Origin: Pratylenchus scribneri
Taxonomy: Eukaryota > Nematoda > Chromadorea > Rhabditida > Pratylenchidae
Direction of reading: 5' to 3'
NCBI GenBank assembly: GCA_030063045.1
Contig: JAQSEB010000090.1
Coordinates: 868,001 to 932,000 of the forward strand
Length of the DNA stretch: 64,000 nucleotides
In this document: positions 23,487 to 34,170 of the stretch, one piece after another
How the letters are laid out: the number at the start of each line of letters is the position of its first letter
Position numbering within the stretch: position 1 is the stretch's first letter
Program-made: the position numbers and the translations under genes
The notes under the pieces: model-generated
Seen by the model: the letters and a program-made list of their open reading frames with translations, nothing else
Database searches by the model: none
Told to the model about the DNA's origin: nothing

Positions 23487-24752
23487 TCATGCCATCGTTT
23501 CGTTGGCAATTTTGGCCAATTTCTTAATTGCCTCATTCAATTCTTTCACTTTTTTGGCCTTTTCTTTGCCATTTTCCTTATCCAAATTAATCTTTTTTTC
23601 GTTCACCTCGGCCAACACAGCTTTTACATGTTTTATTGGCATAGCTTTTGTGGAAAAATTAGTAGTAATTTTTGTCAAAAAATAACAAAACTCACTGTAT
23701 TGCTTTTTGAAGAAACGATTTTGATCCCACATTTGCAATTTTTTTTTCTTTTTTTCCATTCAATTTCGTCAAAACTTTATTATAGATTTGCGCATATGTG
23801 ACCTTTTCCGTAATTGTTTGAAATTTGACAAATTTTTCAATGTCTTTTTCTGTGTCGTTCTTATAAATCTTGGTCACAACCGTACCGTCCAATTCGTTAA
23901 CCTTTGAGAGTTTTATTTAAATTTAGGTTTTAATTTTTTTATAATATTCGTTAATGTTTAATGTAAGTTTTATAACCGAACTATTTGGTTTTTAGCCGAG
24001 TTTATTCTCGATCTTTGGTTCAGTTTCAAAAAATCTTTGGTTTTCCGTTTCAGCTTTCAAATTTTTGGAAAAAAGTCATAAAAATTTTATGAAAATTCTA
24101 AACAGAAATAATTCAAATATCCTCTTTATTCTTAATCTATTTCTAAATCGTATTGCCCAAAGAGAAATTTTAACTAAATTTGTATTTCATCAGAGAGAAA
24201 AATTTGTCAAAAATTGCCCAAAAAAATTTAGGCTAAAAATAGACTGGCAAGGGAATTTTTAACTAAAAAATGGGCCAAAATTAAAATTTTAAAACCAAAA
24301 ATTGTTCTTAGGCAGGGAGAGAGACAAATGGAAAAAAACCGATCAATTTTGTAACTAGGGGAAGAATTTTATTGCCCAATCCAAATCACAAAGGGTAATG
24401 GCCAATAAATTAATTTTTTTGTGCCCACCTTTCTTAGCATATATTCATCTTCATCCTTTGAAAAATTGGCACGAATTTTGAAGCCCAATTTCTTGACATA
24501 GAATTCCGCAGCAGCGGATGCATTCAATGGATTCGCTTTTGCCAATTCCAAAACATTTTTGATAATATTTTCAATTTCTTTCACCTTTTCTCGGATATCC
24601 TCAACTTCTTTCGATAAACTTTTGATCAAATCCTCTTTGAATTTTTTACCCATCTCTTTCATTCCATCTTCATATTTTTTAATTAGATTCAATTTAGCCA
24701 TTTCTAAATTATCTAACTTTTTCAAAACTTCTCCAGTATCATGTATGCCTTG
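23487..24752 (-). CDS. Lys/Glu-rich coiled-coil protein, incomplete 5' end, frameshift
   Basis: Three exons recognised: about 24433-24752, 23709-23901 and 23487-23655. They read IHDTGEVLKKLDNLEMAKLN at the start, then a charged helical region (EVEDIREKVKEIENIIKNV), VNELDGTVVTKIYKND, and the C-terminal AMPIKHVKAVLAEVNEKK ending NETMA. Heptad-like spacing suggests coiled coil; I recognise no family. In exon 2 the frame breaks in an A-run near 23740. Upstream reads KLNGKKEKK, while LQMWDQNRFFKKQY, which fits the third exon and the degenerate copy at 30.4-30.8 kb, lies one frame off. This is either a sequencing slip or a pseudogene. No first exon with a signal peptide could be joined; a candidate at 25000-25025 lacks a donor. 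Confidence 0.55.
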
Positions 24753-25526
24753 AATTAAAAGAAAAATATAAACAAATTTATGGCCAAATAATAAATAACT
24801 ATGGACCGGATTTATATTTATTTCAATATTTTTTTATTTGCGAGCATAAGAAATCAATAAAAAAATATGTTTTTTTATCAATGTTTTTGCTGATTTTAAT
24901 GAAATCCTATATATAATTTCCTGTGATGGGCGTGTCCCAAAAAAATATTGTTTAAATTTGTCATTGGCATAAATGACAAAATATCCAAATAAATAAAAAT
25001 AAATGTTAGAGCAAAAAATAAGCAAATAAAAATTGATGCAACTTTCTAAGGGTAATTTGGGGCGCTGATCGCGAATCTGACATTAGATTTTTGATTAGAC
25101 ATCATCTAATCTATGATTTTCAAAAATTTATGATTATTCCAACAATATTAAGAATAAGTAAAAAGCACTAATATTATTTGTGAATAAAGTTAAATAAAAC
25201 ATATTAAAAAATAAATTAGCATTCAAGCAAAGAAATATAGCATCAAATCAATCAGCTTTACCTAATTTTTTAAAATAATTTATTTATGCAAAAAAAGAAA
25301 GAATATTGAGGCAAAAGTGCATGAAAATGTTACAAAATCAATATAAAATGAATTGTGATAAAAATGCACGACGGCCGCATGTTGGACAAATTGATGTCTG
25401 GAATCAAAGAATTCCGCGGTCTCGAAGAAATTGAATAGAGTTTTCAGAAGAATTATTCTCTGGATTAAGTTCAAAAAGATTAAACTGATGATTGATCCAT
25501 TGTAAAATATAATCAGCTAAATTTTA
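24753..25526. other. Upstream of coiled-coil gene, no clear exon
   Basis: AT-rich sequence. A hydrophobic frame (starting MLIFCSNIYFYLFGYF at 25025, minus) and another at 25474 could be first exons, but no donor joins them in phase to the coiled-coil exons. Confidence 0.35.
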
Positions 25527-25975
25527 AGTGTAACGACATTTGCGGATGCGACAATTGCGGACGACGATTGCAGATGCGCTATATTTGCGGACAATTTTTT
25601 TTTGATAAAAATAAGTGAATTAAATGCTTTAAGAGTGTATTATTATAACTGAGTTCTGATCATTTTGATATATCATTCAATTCTTTTCGATAATCTGAAT
25701 ATTCAACTAATATTTATTTTGCAGAAAACACAAAAATAATAAAGTTTTGGCCATTTTTTCATAGTAAGGCTAAGGTCATATCTTATATTAAGGTTACAAT
25801 TCGATAGGAATTTTAAAAATGTCCAATATAACTTGGGTGTTTTGTCAAAAAAAAATAATCCGCAAATATCGCGTCCGCAACTATCGTCCGCAATTGTCAC
25901 ATCCGCAAATGTCGTCCTCAAACGTCGTCCGCAAAAATCGCGTCCGCAAATAGCCCATCCGCAAATTTCGTAATG
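25527..25975. repeat. Foldback element with TTGCGGAC subterminal repeats
   Basis: Left arm GTAACGACATTTGCGGATGC and right arm GCATCCGCAAATTTCGTAA in inverted sense. GCGGAC/GTCCGC words occur many times near both ends and not in the middle. The size (about 450 bp) and clustered subterminal repeats suggest a non-autonomous DNA transposon. Exact ends were not fixed. Confidence 0.6.
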
Positions 25976-26059
25976 CCAAATTTTACATTAAGATTAGTCG
26001 GCATCATTTTGGGAAAAAAATTGAAAAACCGTAGATTTTAGAAAATCATAGAATTGATG

Positions 26060-27130
26060 AAGTCTAAAGAAAAATCAAGCGATGAATGAGAGAGATGAAT
26101 GGGAGGATGAGAGGGATGAATGGAGGATGAGAAGAGATGAATAGGATGTTGAGAGGGATGAATGGATGATGAGAAGAGATGAATGGGATGATGAGAGGGA
26201 TGAATGGAGGATGAGAAGAGATGAATAGGATGTTGAGAGGGATGAATGGAGGATGAGAAGAGATGAATGGGAGGATGAGAGGGATGAATGGAGGATGAGA
26301 AGAGATGAATAGGATGTTGAGAGGGATGAATGGAGGATGAGAAGAGATGAATGGGAGGATGAGAGGGATGAATGGAGGATGAGAAGAGATGAATAGGATG
26401 TTGAGAGGGATGAATGGAGGATGAGAAGAGATGAATGGGAGGATGAGAGGGATGAATGGAGGATGAGAAGAGATGAATAGGATGTTGAGAGGGATGAATG
26501 GAGGATGAGAAGAGATGAATGGGAGGATGAGAGGGATGAATGGAGGATGAGAAGAGATGAATAGGATGTTGAGAGGGATGAATGGAGGATGAGAAGAGAT
26601 GAATGGGAGGATGAGAGGGATGAATGGAGGATGAGAAGAGATGAATAGGATGTTGAGAGGGATGAATGGAGGATGAGAAGAGATGAATGGGAGGATGAGA
26701 GGGATGAATGGAGGATGAGAAGAGATGAATGGGAGGATGAGAGGGATGAATGGAGGATGAGAAGAGATGAATGGGAGGATGAGAAGAGATTAATGGGAGG
26801 ATGAGAAGAGATAAATGGGAGGAGAAAAGATGAATGGGATGTTGAGAGGGATGAATGGAGGATGAGAAGAGATGAATGCGAGGATGAGAAGAGATGAATG
26901 GGAGGATGAGAAGAGATGAATGGGAGGATGAGAAGAGATGAATGGGAGGATGAGAATAGATGAATGGGAGGATGAGAAGAGATGAATGGGAGGATGAGAA
27001 TAGATGAATGGGAGGATGAGAAGAGATGAATGGGAGGATGAGAAGAGATGAATGGGAGGATGAGAAGAGATTAATGGGAGGATGAGAAGAGATTAATGGG
27101 AAGATGAAAAAGGACGAATGGAAAAATGTG
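26060..27130. repeat. 21-bp minisatellite with 84-bp higher-order unit
   Basis: About 50 copies of a 21-bp purine-rich unit (GAGGATGAGA + AGAGATGAATG and variants). Between about 26105 and 26760 four 21-mers form an 84-bp unit repeated about seven times, marked by the variant AGGATGTTGAGAG at 26.14, 26.23, 26.31, 26.40, 26.48, 26.56 and 26.65 kb. The rest is simple 21-bp repetition. The strand bias (G+A on +) leaves a long open frame on the minus strand, which is a by-product of the period being a multiple of three. Confidence 0.95.
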
Positions 27131-27420
27131 AAGAGATAAATAGAATATAAAAGTTGAAGGAAAGTTTGAAGCATGAAAAGAATGGAAGAGAATATAAATA
27201 ATTAAAAAGAATAAAGGAAAGGAAATTATAGTAAAAAAATGTTAAGGGATGAATGAAGATGATGATGAGTTATGAGTATATGAAATAAGGAATATTGAAG
27301 TTGATGAGGGATGAATTAATGTATTTAGATAGAATTTTTTTATATTTTTTGGCATAAAATTATTCATTTATTATTAATTTTTTTATTATATTTAATTATT
27401 TCAAATATTATTCAAAAAGT

Positions 27421-27466
27421 AACTAGCTCAGGGGCGCGCGCGATAGCGCGCGTCCCTGAGCTAGTT
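27421..27466. repeat. 21-bp-stem GC-rich hairpin
   Basis: AACTAGCTCAGGG and CCCTGAGCTAGTT are exact inverted arms. Inside them a G-T mismatch or wobble is followed by CGCGCGC and GCGCGCG, with a GATA loop. The stem is 21 bp in a very AT-rich context. It is not next to a gene end in the usual sense: the small secreted gene ends at 27877 on the other side. Confidence 0.85.
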
Positions 27467-27876
27467 ATATATAAATGTTCATCAATATTTTGGCATTTTT
27501 TGAAAATTTTATTAGGCCATTTTCATCATTATATTGAAATTATTATAATAATTAATTTTTTTAAAAATAAATTTCAAAATTTAAAAAAATTGATTTGTTT
27601 AAAAAAAATCAATGAAAAATTGATTTTTGGTGATTATTGAAATTGTTTTAAGAAATTAAATTTATTGAAAATTAATTTTCTGAATAAAAAACTTCGAAAT
27701 GTGATTAATTAGTATTTTCTAGAATAATGATATTTTTAATCTTTTATAAAAATGATTCTTTATTTCATCAATATTTTGCCAATTTTTGCAAATTATATCA
27801 ATATTTAACAATTTCATGTCAATATTTTTACCCATATTTCAAGATTCTCTATCAATATAAGGCGACCCCCTAGCCC
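27467..27876. other. AT-rich 3' flank of the small secreted gene
   Basis: Very AT-rich, with repeated TCAATATTT words (for example near 27480, 27768 and 27798). No gene or RNA is recognised. Confidence 0.5.
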
Positions 27877-28346
27877 TTATTGAAGCAAAAATGTCAATAA
27901 TACCGCTAAAATCCAACTCCAACCTGGAATTTTCGCTAAAATCCGAACTCCAACCTCTGGAGTTTTTTCTTCTTTCACCAGTCTTTCCTTCAACATCTCT
28001 AACACTTCCGCATGCTTAATCGATTCAAATTTCTCAGTTTCGATTGGCAATCCAATGGATTCCGCCAATTTTTTGACAGCATATTCCGCCGATCTAATTG
28101 CATGGTCGGTGTCCTTATCGCCGAAACCAATGAAATTGCCATATTCTAACATGTGGGTGGCTATTCCTCCGATCAATTCGGCCTCCGCAATTGGATTTCC
28201 TTAAAATTGCATTTTAATAATAAATTTTAAAAATGTCCAACACCTGGCACCGCAATAGATTCACTGGCGGCATCGACAAGTAAAAATAGATGATTTGCGA
28301 CGACTAGCAACAAAGAAAAATGGATAAAAATCCTTCTATCGAACAT
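27877..28346 (-). CDS. Small secreted protein with probable GPI tail (141 aa)
   Basis: Two exons, 28244-28346 and 27877-28199, joined in phase 1 (426 nt). The N-terminus MFDRRIFIHFSLLLVVANHL is a signal peptide. The middle is helical and charged (HAIRSAEYAVKKLAESIGLP, then a Glu/Lys-rich stretch). The C-terminus GWSWILAVLLTFLLQ is a short hydrophobic end of GPI-signal type. There are no cysteines in the mature part. The family is not recognised. It stands alone on the minus strand between the minisatellite and a repeat-rich tract. Confidence 0.7.
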
Positions 28347-29160
28347 TTTAATATGAATTCTTTAAAAAAAATTTCATTATACATAATAATAAAATATTGA
28401 GAAAATAAATTGCAAAAATTTCAATTCTCCGAGTTAGGCAGAGGATATTTATATTTTAGGGAAAGATAAAATTCCTAATTTAATTTCAATAAGAGTATAG
28501 ATTTTTCTACTGTCAAGGTTAGCCCTTGGTAAATTCCAATATTTTAGAGCTATCAGAGTGAATTTTGGCATTTTTTACCCTCAGGGTGAATTTTGGCATT
28601 TTTTACTCTCAGGGTAAATTTTGGCATTTTTCTACCCTCAGGGTGAATTTTGGAATTTTTTTTACCATCAGGGCAAATTTTTGGCATTTTCTTACCCTTA
28701 ATAAGAATTTTGCCATTTTTTTACCCTTAAGATAATAATTTTGCCATTTTCCAACCCTCAAATTGAATTATTTTTGGAAAATTTCGGAAGCTCTAATAAA
28801 TTTTTATGCACTTGGAAATAATTAATTTTTGGAAAATTCTCAATATTTTCGTCTAAGCGCTGCAGATAAGAAAAATTCGCATCGAGTCGAGAAGGGAAAT
28901 TATTAGAGTAGTTAGAATGAGGACTGAAGGAAAATTTATAAAATGAATTTTATGAATGAAAATTCTAGTAAAATTATCAAATATTTATTAGGCAGCATTT
29001 CGGAATATTCAGCAGACAAAGCCAGCAATAAAATTTTGAAAACATGACTTAAAATCAATAAAGTGCATTCATCCATTAGCTCAATGGGCGCGGATTGAGG
29101 CCAATCCATGGCCTGATTTCCCATCTTCACATCTCAATCCAATCCATATAGACGGCAAGC
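28347..29160. other. Intergenic upstream of the small secreted gene
   Basis: Contains the 27-31-bp repeat described at 28550-28770. The rest shows no gene. Confidence 0.5.
28550..28770. repeat. Minisatellite, about 28-bp unit
   Basis: Seven to eight diverging copies of CCTCAGGGTGAATTTTGG followed by CATTTTTTA. The first four copies are nearly identical; the later ones decay towards 28.77 kb. Confidence 0.85.
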
Positions 29161-30074
29161 AGCAGACGCGCAAGGCTTTTTAGTTAGCCACCGCATGACA
29201 GATAATTTTTTTTTGCCTTTTTGGCATTGCTGGGTTTTTGTGCCCAGATGGGCACCAAAATGAAGGAAAAGGAGAGGGAAAGTCTGCATTATTTGGCTAT
29301 TTGATGAAGGCATCGGCGGCTGATGGGGATGGGGGATAGTGACTTTTTGGAAGACTTGGCACATGATTGAATTGGCCATCTGCCGACACCCATTCCATTG
29401 CATTTGTAGACTGAAATATTTGGGGAATGGGGATGTAGATGGAGTGGAGTTGAGCAAAATTGAAGCGGGAAATAGAGGAGTGGAGAATTTCGCCATTGAT
29501 GTGGAGCCGTCAATTTGCAAAATTTTGGCCATGGGATTGGAAAAGGGAGAATGGAAAATGAGGAATAAAAGTTAGCAACATTTTCTGGAAAATTTTAGTT
29601 TTTTGCCTATTTCTACTAGGGTTAATACCAGCCCAGATCCAACTTCAATTAAAAATGGTTTTGAGCTAGGTTTGGCCATTTGATGAAGTAGGCATTCACG
29701 GGTCATTGATGAAGAATGGTGACTTTTGGGAAGACATGGTCTCTGAAATTGGTATCCAAATTCAATCCATACGGATTCATATCCATCGATGGGATATTCA
29801 ATAATCTCTGTAGAATATCCGCAATTTTTTTACGGATTCAATGAAAATTTTTTCTATTTTTGACTATTTTAGCATATGAATATATCCAAATTCTCGCTTA
29901 TATCAACGGATTGCATATCGGCTAGGTCCAACTTTAGTGAAAACTAGGTTTGGGTTCATTACCTGTGGCCATTTGATGAAGCACATCGGCGGGTGGATGA
30001 CTGGTGACTGTGATTGGTGACTTAATGGGAAGGCATGGCATGACTCAATTGGCATTTGGCACTCGGCCGACGCC

Positions 30075-30240
30075 CATTCCATTGGTTCTGGGAATTGGGG
30101 GCAATAATTGCTGCGGAACGTGCTTTGGCAATGGCCGAATTTGCCGAATCAAATCGAATGCATTGGCCAATGGCTAGTTTGAAAAATTTATTAACCGGAT
30201 TTTGAAGAAAAATGAATAGAAATTTGAATTCTTGTTTCAT
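30075..30240 (-). pseudogene. Duplicate of ground-like exon 1
   Basis: The minus frame reads IFLQNPVNKFFKLAIGQCI and FDSANSAIAKARSAAIIA, almost the same as grl exon 1 (22006-22180). No matching downstream grl exons follow; the sequence runs into the dispersed repeat. It is a non-functional fragment of a segmental duplication. Confidence 0.8.
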
Positions 30241-30364
30241 TCTGTGAATAAAAGCCAAAAATAATTAAAGGGCCCTTGAATAGTCCTCAAAAAGATCCAT
30301 CCAATGTGTATTTGCTGTACTTACTAATCACTTCATTCTGTGCTAATTATTACATCATAGCCAC

Positions 30365-30790
30365 ATGTGAGCCACAACCACAATCTTTGCCAATTCCTTC
30401 ACTGCTTCGTTTCTAACGCATCTTGAGGTTTGGCAATTTTCTTTTCCAACTTAATTTTTTCTCGTTCACTTTGCCAATAATAATTTTAACGCATTTATTG
30501 GCATAGCTTTAGTCAAAAGTATAAATATATATATATATATTTGTCAACAAAATTATTAACTAACTATATTCCTTTTTGTGAACAACCAATTTTGATCCCG
30601 CATTTTCAATACTTTTTCATATTTTGAATTTAATTTTGCCAAAATTTTATTGTACATTTTCCCATATCTAACTTTTAGCGAAAATCTCTTTGTAATTTTG
30701 CTATTTTTTTCCTTACTTTTTCAGTGTACACATATATATTTTGGCCACAATTTTGTCATCCAACTCAATAATCTTTGAATTTGGTTTTTA
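30365..30790 (-). pseudogene. Degenerate copy of the coiled-coil gene's last two exons
   Basis: Frames on the minus strand resemble exon 3 (MPIKHVKAVL region) and exon 2 (reads KMRDQNWLFTKR where the parent has LQMWDQNRFFKK), separated by an intron-like AT stretch that now has a TATATA run. Frames are interrupted. Order and orientation relative to the grl exon 1 copy equal those at 22.0-23.9 kb. Confidence 0.75.
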
Positions 30791-30839
30791 TTATTTATTA
30801 ATTTTATTTAAATAGATTTTTAAAAAATCCACTATTTTT

Positions 30840-32204
30840 GACAAAAGTTTAATTTCATTATGATTAATAATAAAAATTTCCTTAAAATACCCATTTATAG
30901 ATAATTTTTGTCCAAGATTTTAATTCAGTCTAGATCCCATTTAGGCTTGGTCCAATTAATAGGTAAAGCAAAAAGGCGAGCAACAGATGAAATTATGTTG
31001 TTTTCATTCACTTCGCGGATTTTTGGCAATCTATGAACCGTGACCTGCTCATCTTTCCATCTCTTCTTCATCCAATCCATCTAGGCATTAACCAGGCGCG
31101 CACGGCTTTTTGGCCGCCGCTTAGAAAATGGGCTTGGCCATATTTACCTTTGGAATTGCTGGGCTTTTGGCCACCGCTTTACTAGCAGGGGTTTTGCTCT
31201 GTTTTGGCCCTAGGATTGCTGGGAATTTGGCCACTGCCTAACCAAGGGTTTTGCTCTATTTTGGCCTTGGAATTGCTGGGCTTTTTGGCGGGCGCAGGCA
31301 CCAAAAAGAGCGAGGAAAAGAAGAAAGTCAGCCTGCCTTGGGCAACTGTAAATTTTGCTCTCATTGGCCAACTGAAAAAGGGGCCGAGAGAAGGGCATAT
31401 TGATTGATTGAATCGATTTTTGGGGCATCATGTTTACTGAATTTTGTCCTAGTCAATGTGACGAGAATTGAAAGAGGCAAGAAGAAATCAGCAGAGAGGC
31501 AGAGAGTAAAGGGCAAATTGAATTGAGTAGAAGCCATTAATCAAAAAGGGCATTTAAATCAAATCTCAAACTGACAAAAATTAGGTATCTCATCTCAAAT
31601 ATTCATTATCTTTGAATTAATATATCCCCGCGTAATTGCGCATGCTTCGCCCAGCATTCCCCGTTCAATGCCTCATCGCTTGCTGTTCCACCGCGGTCGA
31701 AATCCCTGCCGTTTTTCACAGTCTCTGTTTTACAATTTCCATTCCAGCTTTATCCGGTTATATCCTACTCACATGCATCCGGCCCCGTTTTGCAAGATTC
31801 CGCCAAGTTCGTCTTTCGCCTCAAACTTATTTCCACCTTTAATCCCATCATGCCTTCTTATAATCCGCATTAAAAAATTTGTCAAACCATAGTATATATA
31901 TATCTAGTTTATCAAATTATTTTAGAAACCAATTCTTATAGACTTTAATTTTTATGATTCATCATCAAATTTTTTATACAGTCCTATAGATATATCCTAC
32001 AAATTTTTTCTTGAATCGATTTCTAATCCCTGCGAATTCATAATCATATCATATCATATCATATCCAACGATAGAAAATTCAATAAATTCGTCACTAGAA
32101 AAATCCGCAATTATTTGTCTGCATCATTAAAATTTTTTCTTTTTGATTCTTTTAGCTTTTAGCATATGATTATATCCAAATATCCGCGGATATTTCAACA
32201 GCGT
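30840..32204. other. Non-coding, mixed composition
   Basis: Besides the tandem units at 31080-31310 there is a short (TCATA)n run at about 32042-32063. A GC-richer patch at 31630-31850 has open frames in several phases but no homology I recognise and no splice-joined partner. Confidence 0.4.
31080..31310. repeat. Three to four tandem ~60-bp units
   Basis: TTGGAATTGCTGGGCTTTTT, TTTTGGCCACCGC and GGTTTTGCTCTATTTTGGCC recur about every 60 bp. A related piece lies at about 29175-29270. Local GC content is higher than in the surroundings. Confidence 0.6.
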
Positions 32205-32690
32205 ACGGGGTCAATTCCTCAAAAGGCAAAGGGCGATGCAAATGTGGGCGATTCCTGAATAGTGCAAATGTGGGCGATTTCAACTTCTAATAAATCAGAA
32301 ATCGGTTTTAGACCCTACAAACCTTATACTATTTGATAGATCTCATCGAGACGAATCGACTGGTATATAATTGTCTGTTTTAGGCCAAAAATTAAAGAGT
32401 TAAACCGTTTAAACCATATTTTTATGTTTCTGATTTAAACTCTTTAATTTTAGAACAAAACCAGACATTTTATATACCATTCGATGTGTCTCGATGAGAT
32501 CTACAAAATGGTTAGGTTTGTTTGGTCTAAAACCTATTGCGGGTTTATTAGAAGTCAAAAACTTATATTTTTCTATTTGTGGAGGTGCCCATATTTCTAC
32601 TATTGTGGAATCGATATAGCACCTTTTCAATGGTTGTAGACCGGCGCTTCCAATTTCAACAAAAACTGGATTTTGGGTCATTCATTATAC
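32205..32690. repeat. Long palindromic (foldback) element
   Basis: The left arm (TTCTAATAAATCAGAAATCG, TTTTAGACCCTACAAACCTT, GATCTCATCGAGACGAATCG) is repeated inverted on the right (CGATGTGTCTCGATGAGATC, GGTTTGTTTGGTCTAAAACC, GGTTTATTAGAAGTCAAAAA). Arms are at least 140 bp around a centre near 32425. Related copies lie at 22930-23300, 36362-36628 and about 10200-10380. Confidence 0.8.
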
Positions 32691-33681
32691 ATATTTAGCC
32701 ATTCAATGAAGGCATCGATAATAGTGACTGGGACTTTGTGAAAATGAATTTTTCCTCTTTGACTCTTTTATAGCATATGGATATATATTCAAACAAATAT
32801 ACGCGAATATATCAACGGATTGCATACTAGCCTGGGTCAAATTTCAATACTTCTTTCTTCTGCTCATCGGTTTTTGTCATTCGATGAAAGGGCATCGGCA
32901 TGTAATGACGGTGACTTTTTTGGAAGACAAGGCACATGATTCAATTGGCCGTCCCGTATTTCATGGCTTCGAATTTCGTGGGGCTCAAATTGTCCACTAA
33001 AATATTTAGATAAATGGATGAAGTGTTTCGACTAAATTGAAGGGGAAGATGGAGAAGTGGAGAAAGCCAATGGCCATTGGTGACTTTGTGGCGGTGTCAT
33101 TTATTAACGAATTGTACACCGGCCCATCCCAAATTTACGAAGAATGCGTCTGGACTCATTCGATTTTGGCCATTCTAGGAAAGGGCATCGGCGAAGATGA
33201 CTGATGACTTTTTTTGGGAAGACAAGGCACATGATTCAATTGGCCATGGCCCATTCCATTGCCTCGCATCGATCCTCTCGTTGTGATTTCGGCGCAAATT
33301 ATTGACTGAATGAAAAATTTGGGGGGAGTGGATGGACTTGTAGGGTAAAATCATTTTTAGATAGAACAGCCAGAGAAGGTGGGATGGATGATGGAAGAGT
33401 GGAGGAGTGGATGAAGCCATTGGTGATTTTGCGGCGTCATTTTGCAAAATATTGGCCATGGTAAAAGGGTGAATGGAAAATGAAGGACTAAAAGCCAGCA
33501 ACATTTCTTGCAGCCATTTTGGCCATTTTAAAAGTAAAAGTCATATTCATCAAATCTCATTCATTTCATTCAATTACAATCAAAATTCTAATCGAAGGCC
33601 ATTTCATTTGTAATTGTAAGTAAATATCAGTTAGAAAAATAATTTTATTCATTTTTTAACCAGACCTAAGGCTAATAAGTA

Positions 33682-34092
33682 CTAAGTAGGGTTCGACAGA
33701 TTCAGTTAACCGAAAACCGGTTCTTTGGCTTAAAATAGAAATAAAACCGATCGTTTTTCCTATTCACAATGAGGGACAATTTTTGAATAAAATTTTTCGG
33801 GGCTCAAATATTCCCTTTAGTAGGGCCATTTTTGAAAATTTTTTTCTACCGCGGAACTATTTTCAGTTAAATTTTCTCTAAAATGGCAAGAAGATTTAGA
33901 AATTGATGAAAAAGAAAATATTGGAGATGATTTTTGAATTAAGTTATTTTGTTTTTGATATTTTATGAAAATTAAAATTTTTTAAAATTTTAATAAACTT
34001 TTCACAAAACCGAATACCGAAAATCCAAATCGGCGAACGGAGAAAAAGAATTCTTGAAAACCTTGCTTTAAAACCGACTCTGTCCTACCTTA
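33682..34092. repeat. MITE-like element just upstream of the SDR gene
   Basis: The left end AAGTAGGGTTCGACAGATTC and the right end AAACCGACTCTGTCCTACCT are imperfect inverted repeats; the interior has AACCGAAAACCGGTTC and similar words. The family recurs at about 7840-8014, 17876-18245, 34758-35735 (interrupted) and 44163-44282. The right end is only about 80 bp before the SDR start codon. Confidence 0.65.
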
Positions 34093-34170
34093 GTAAATAA
34101 TATATAATTTAAAGTGACTGACCAGAATTTAAAATATTTGAAACAAAAAAAATCTAAAATTTTTAGCGGA

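Larger units (their letters stand above)
29170..33515. repeat. Tract of dispersed ~300-bp repeats, no functional gene
   Basis: A repeat with the core GATGAAGGCATCGGC, GGAAGACTTGGCACATGATT and CAATTGGCC is complete at about 29290-29590 and 33170-33515, ending AATGGAAAATGAGGA and AGCAACATTTTC. Partial copies lie at about 29680-29760, 29965-30100, 32695-32740 and 32865-33110. All copies are in the same orientation. Open frames in them share residues only because the repeats do. Between them are the pseudogene pieces at 30.1-30.8 kb and a foldback element at 32.2-32.7 kb. Confidence 0.65.

Noticed and set aside
26038..27174. 378-codon minus-strand open frame rich in IHLFSSS / IHPSHPP
   Set aside because: It is entirely the 21-bp minisatellite read in frame; there is no start context, no splice partner and no non-repeat coding part.
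29134..29532. 132-codon minus-strand frame, with a similar one at 33175-33504
   Set aside because: The similarity is due to the shared dispersed DNA repeat; composition is not protein-like and no exons join it.
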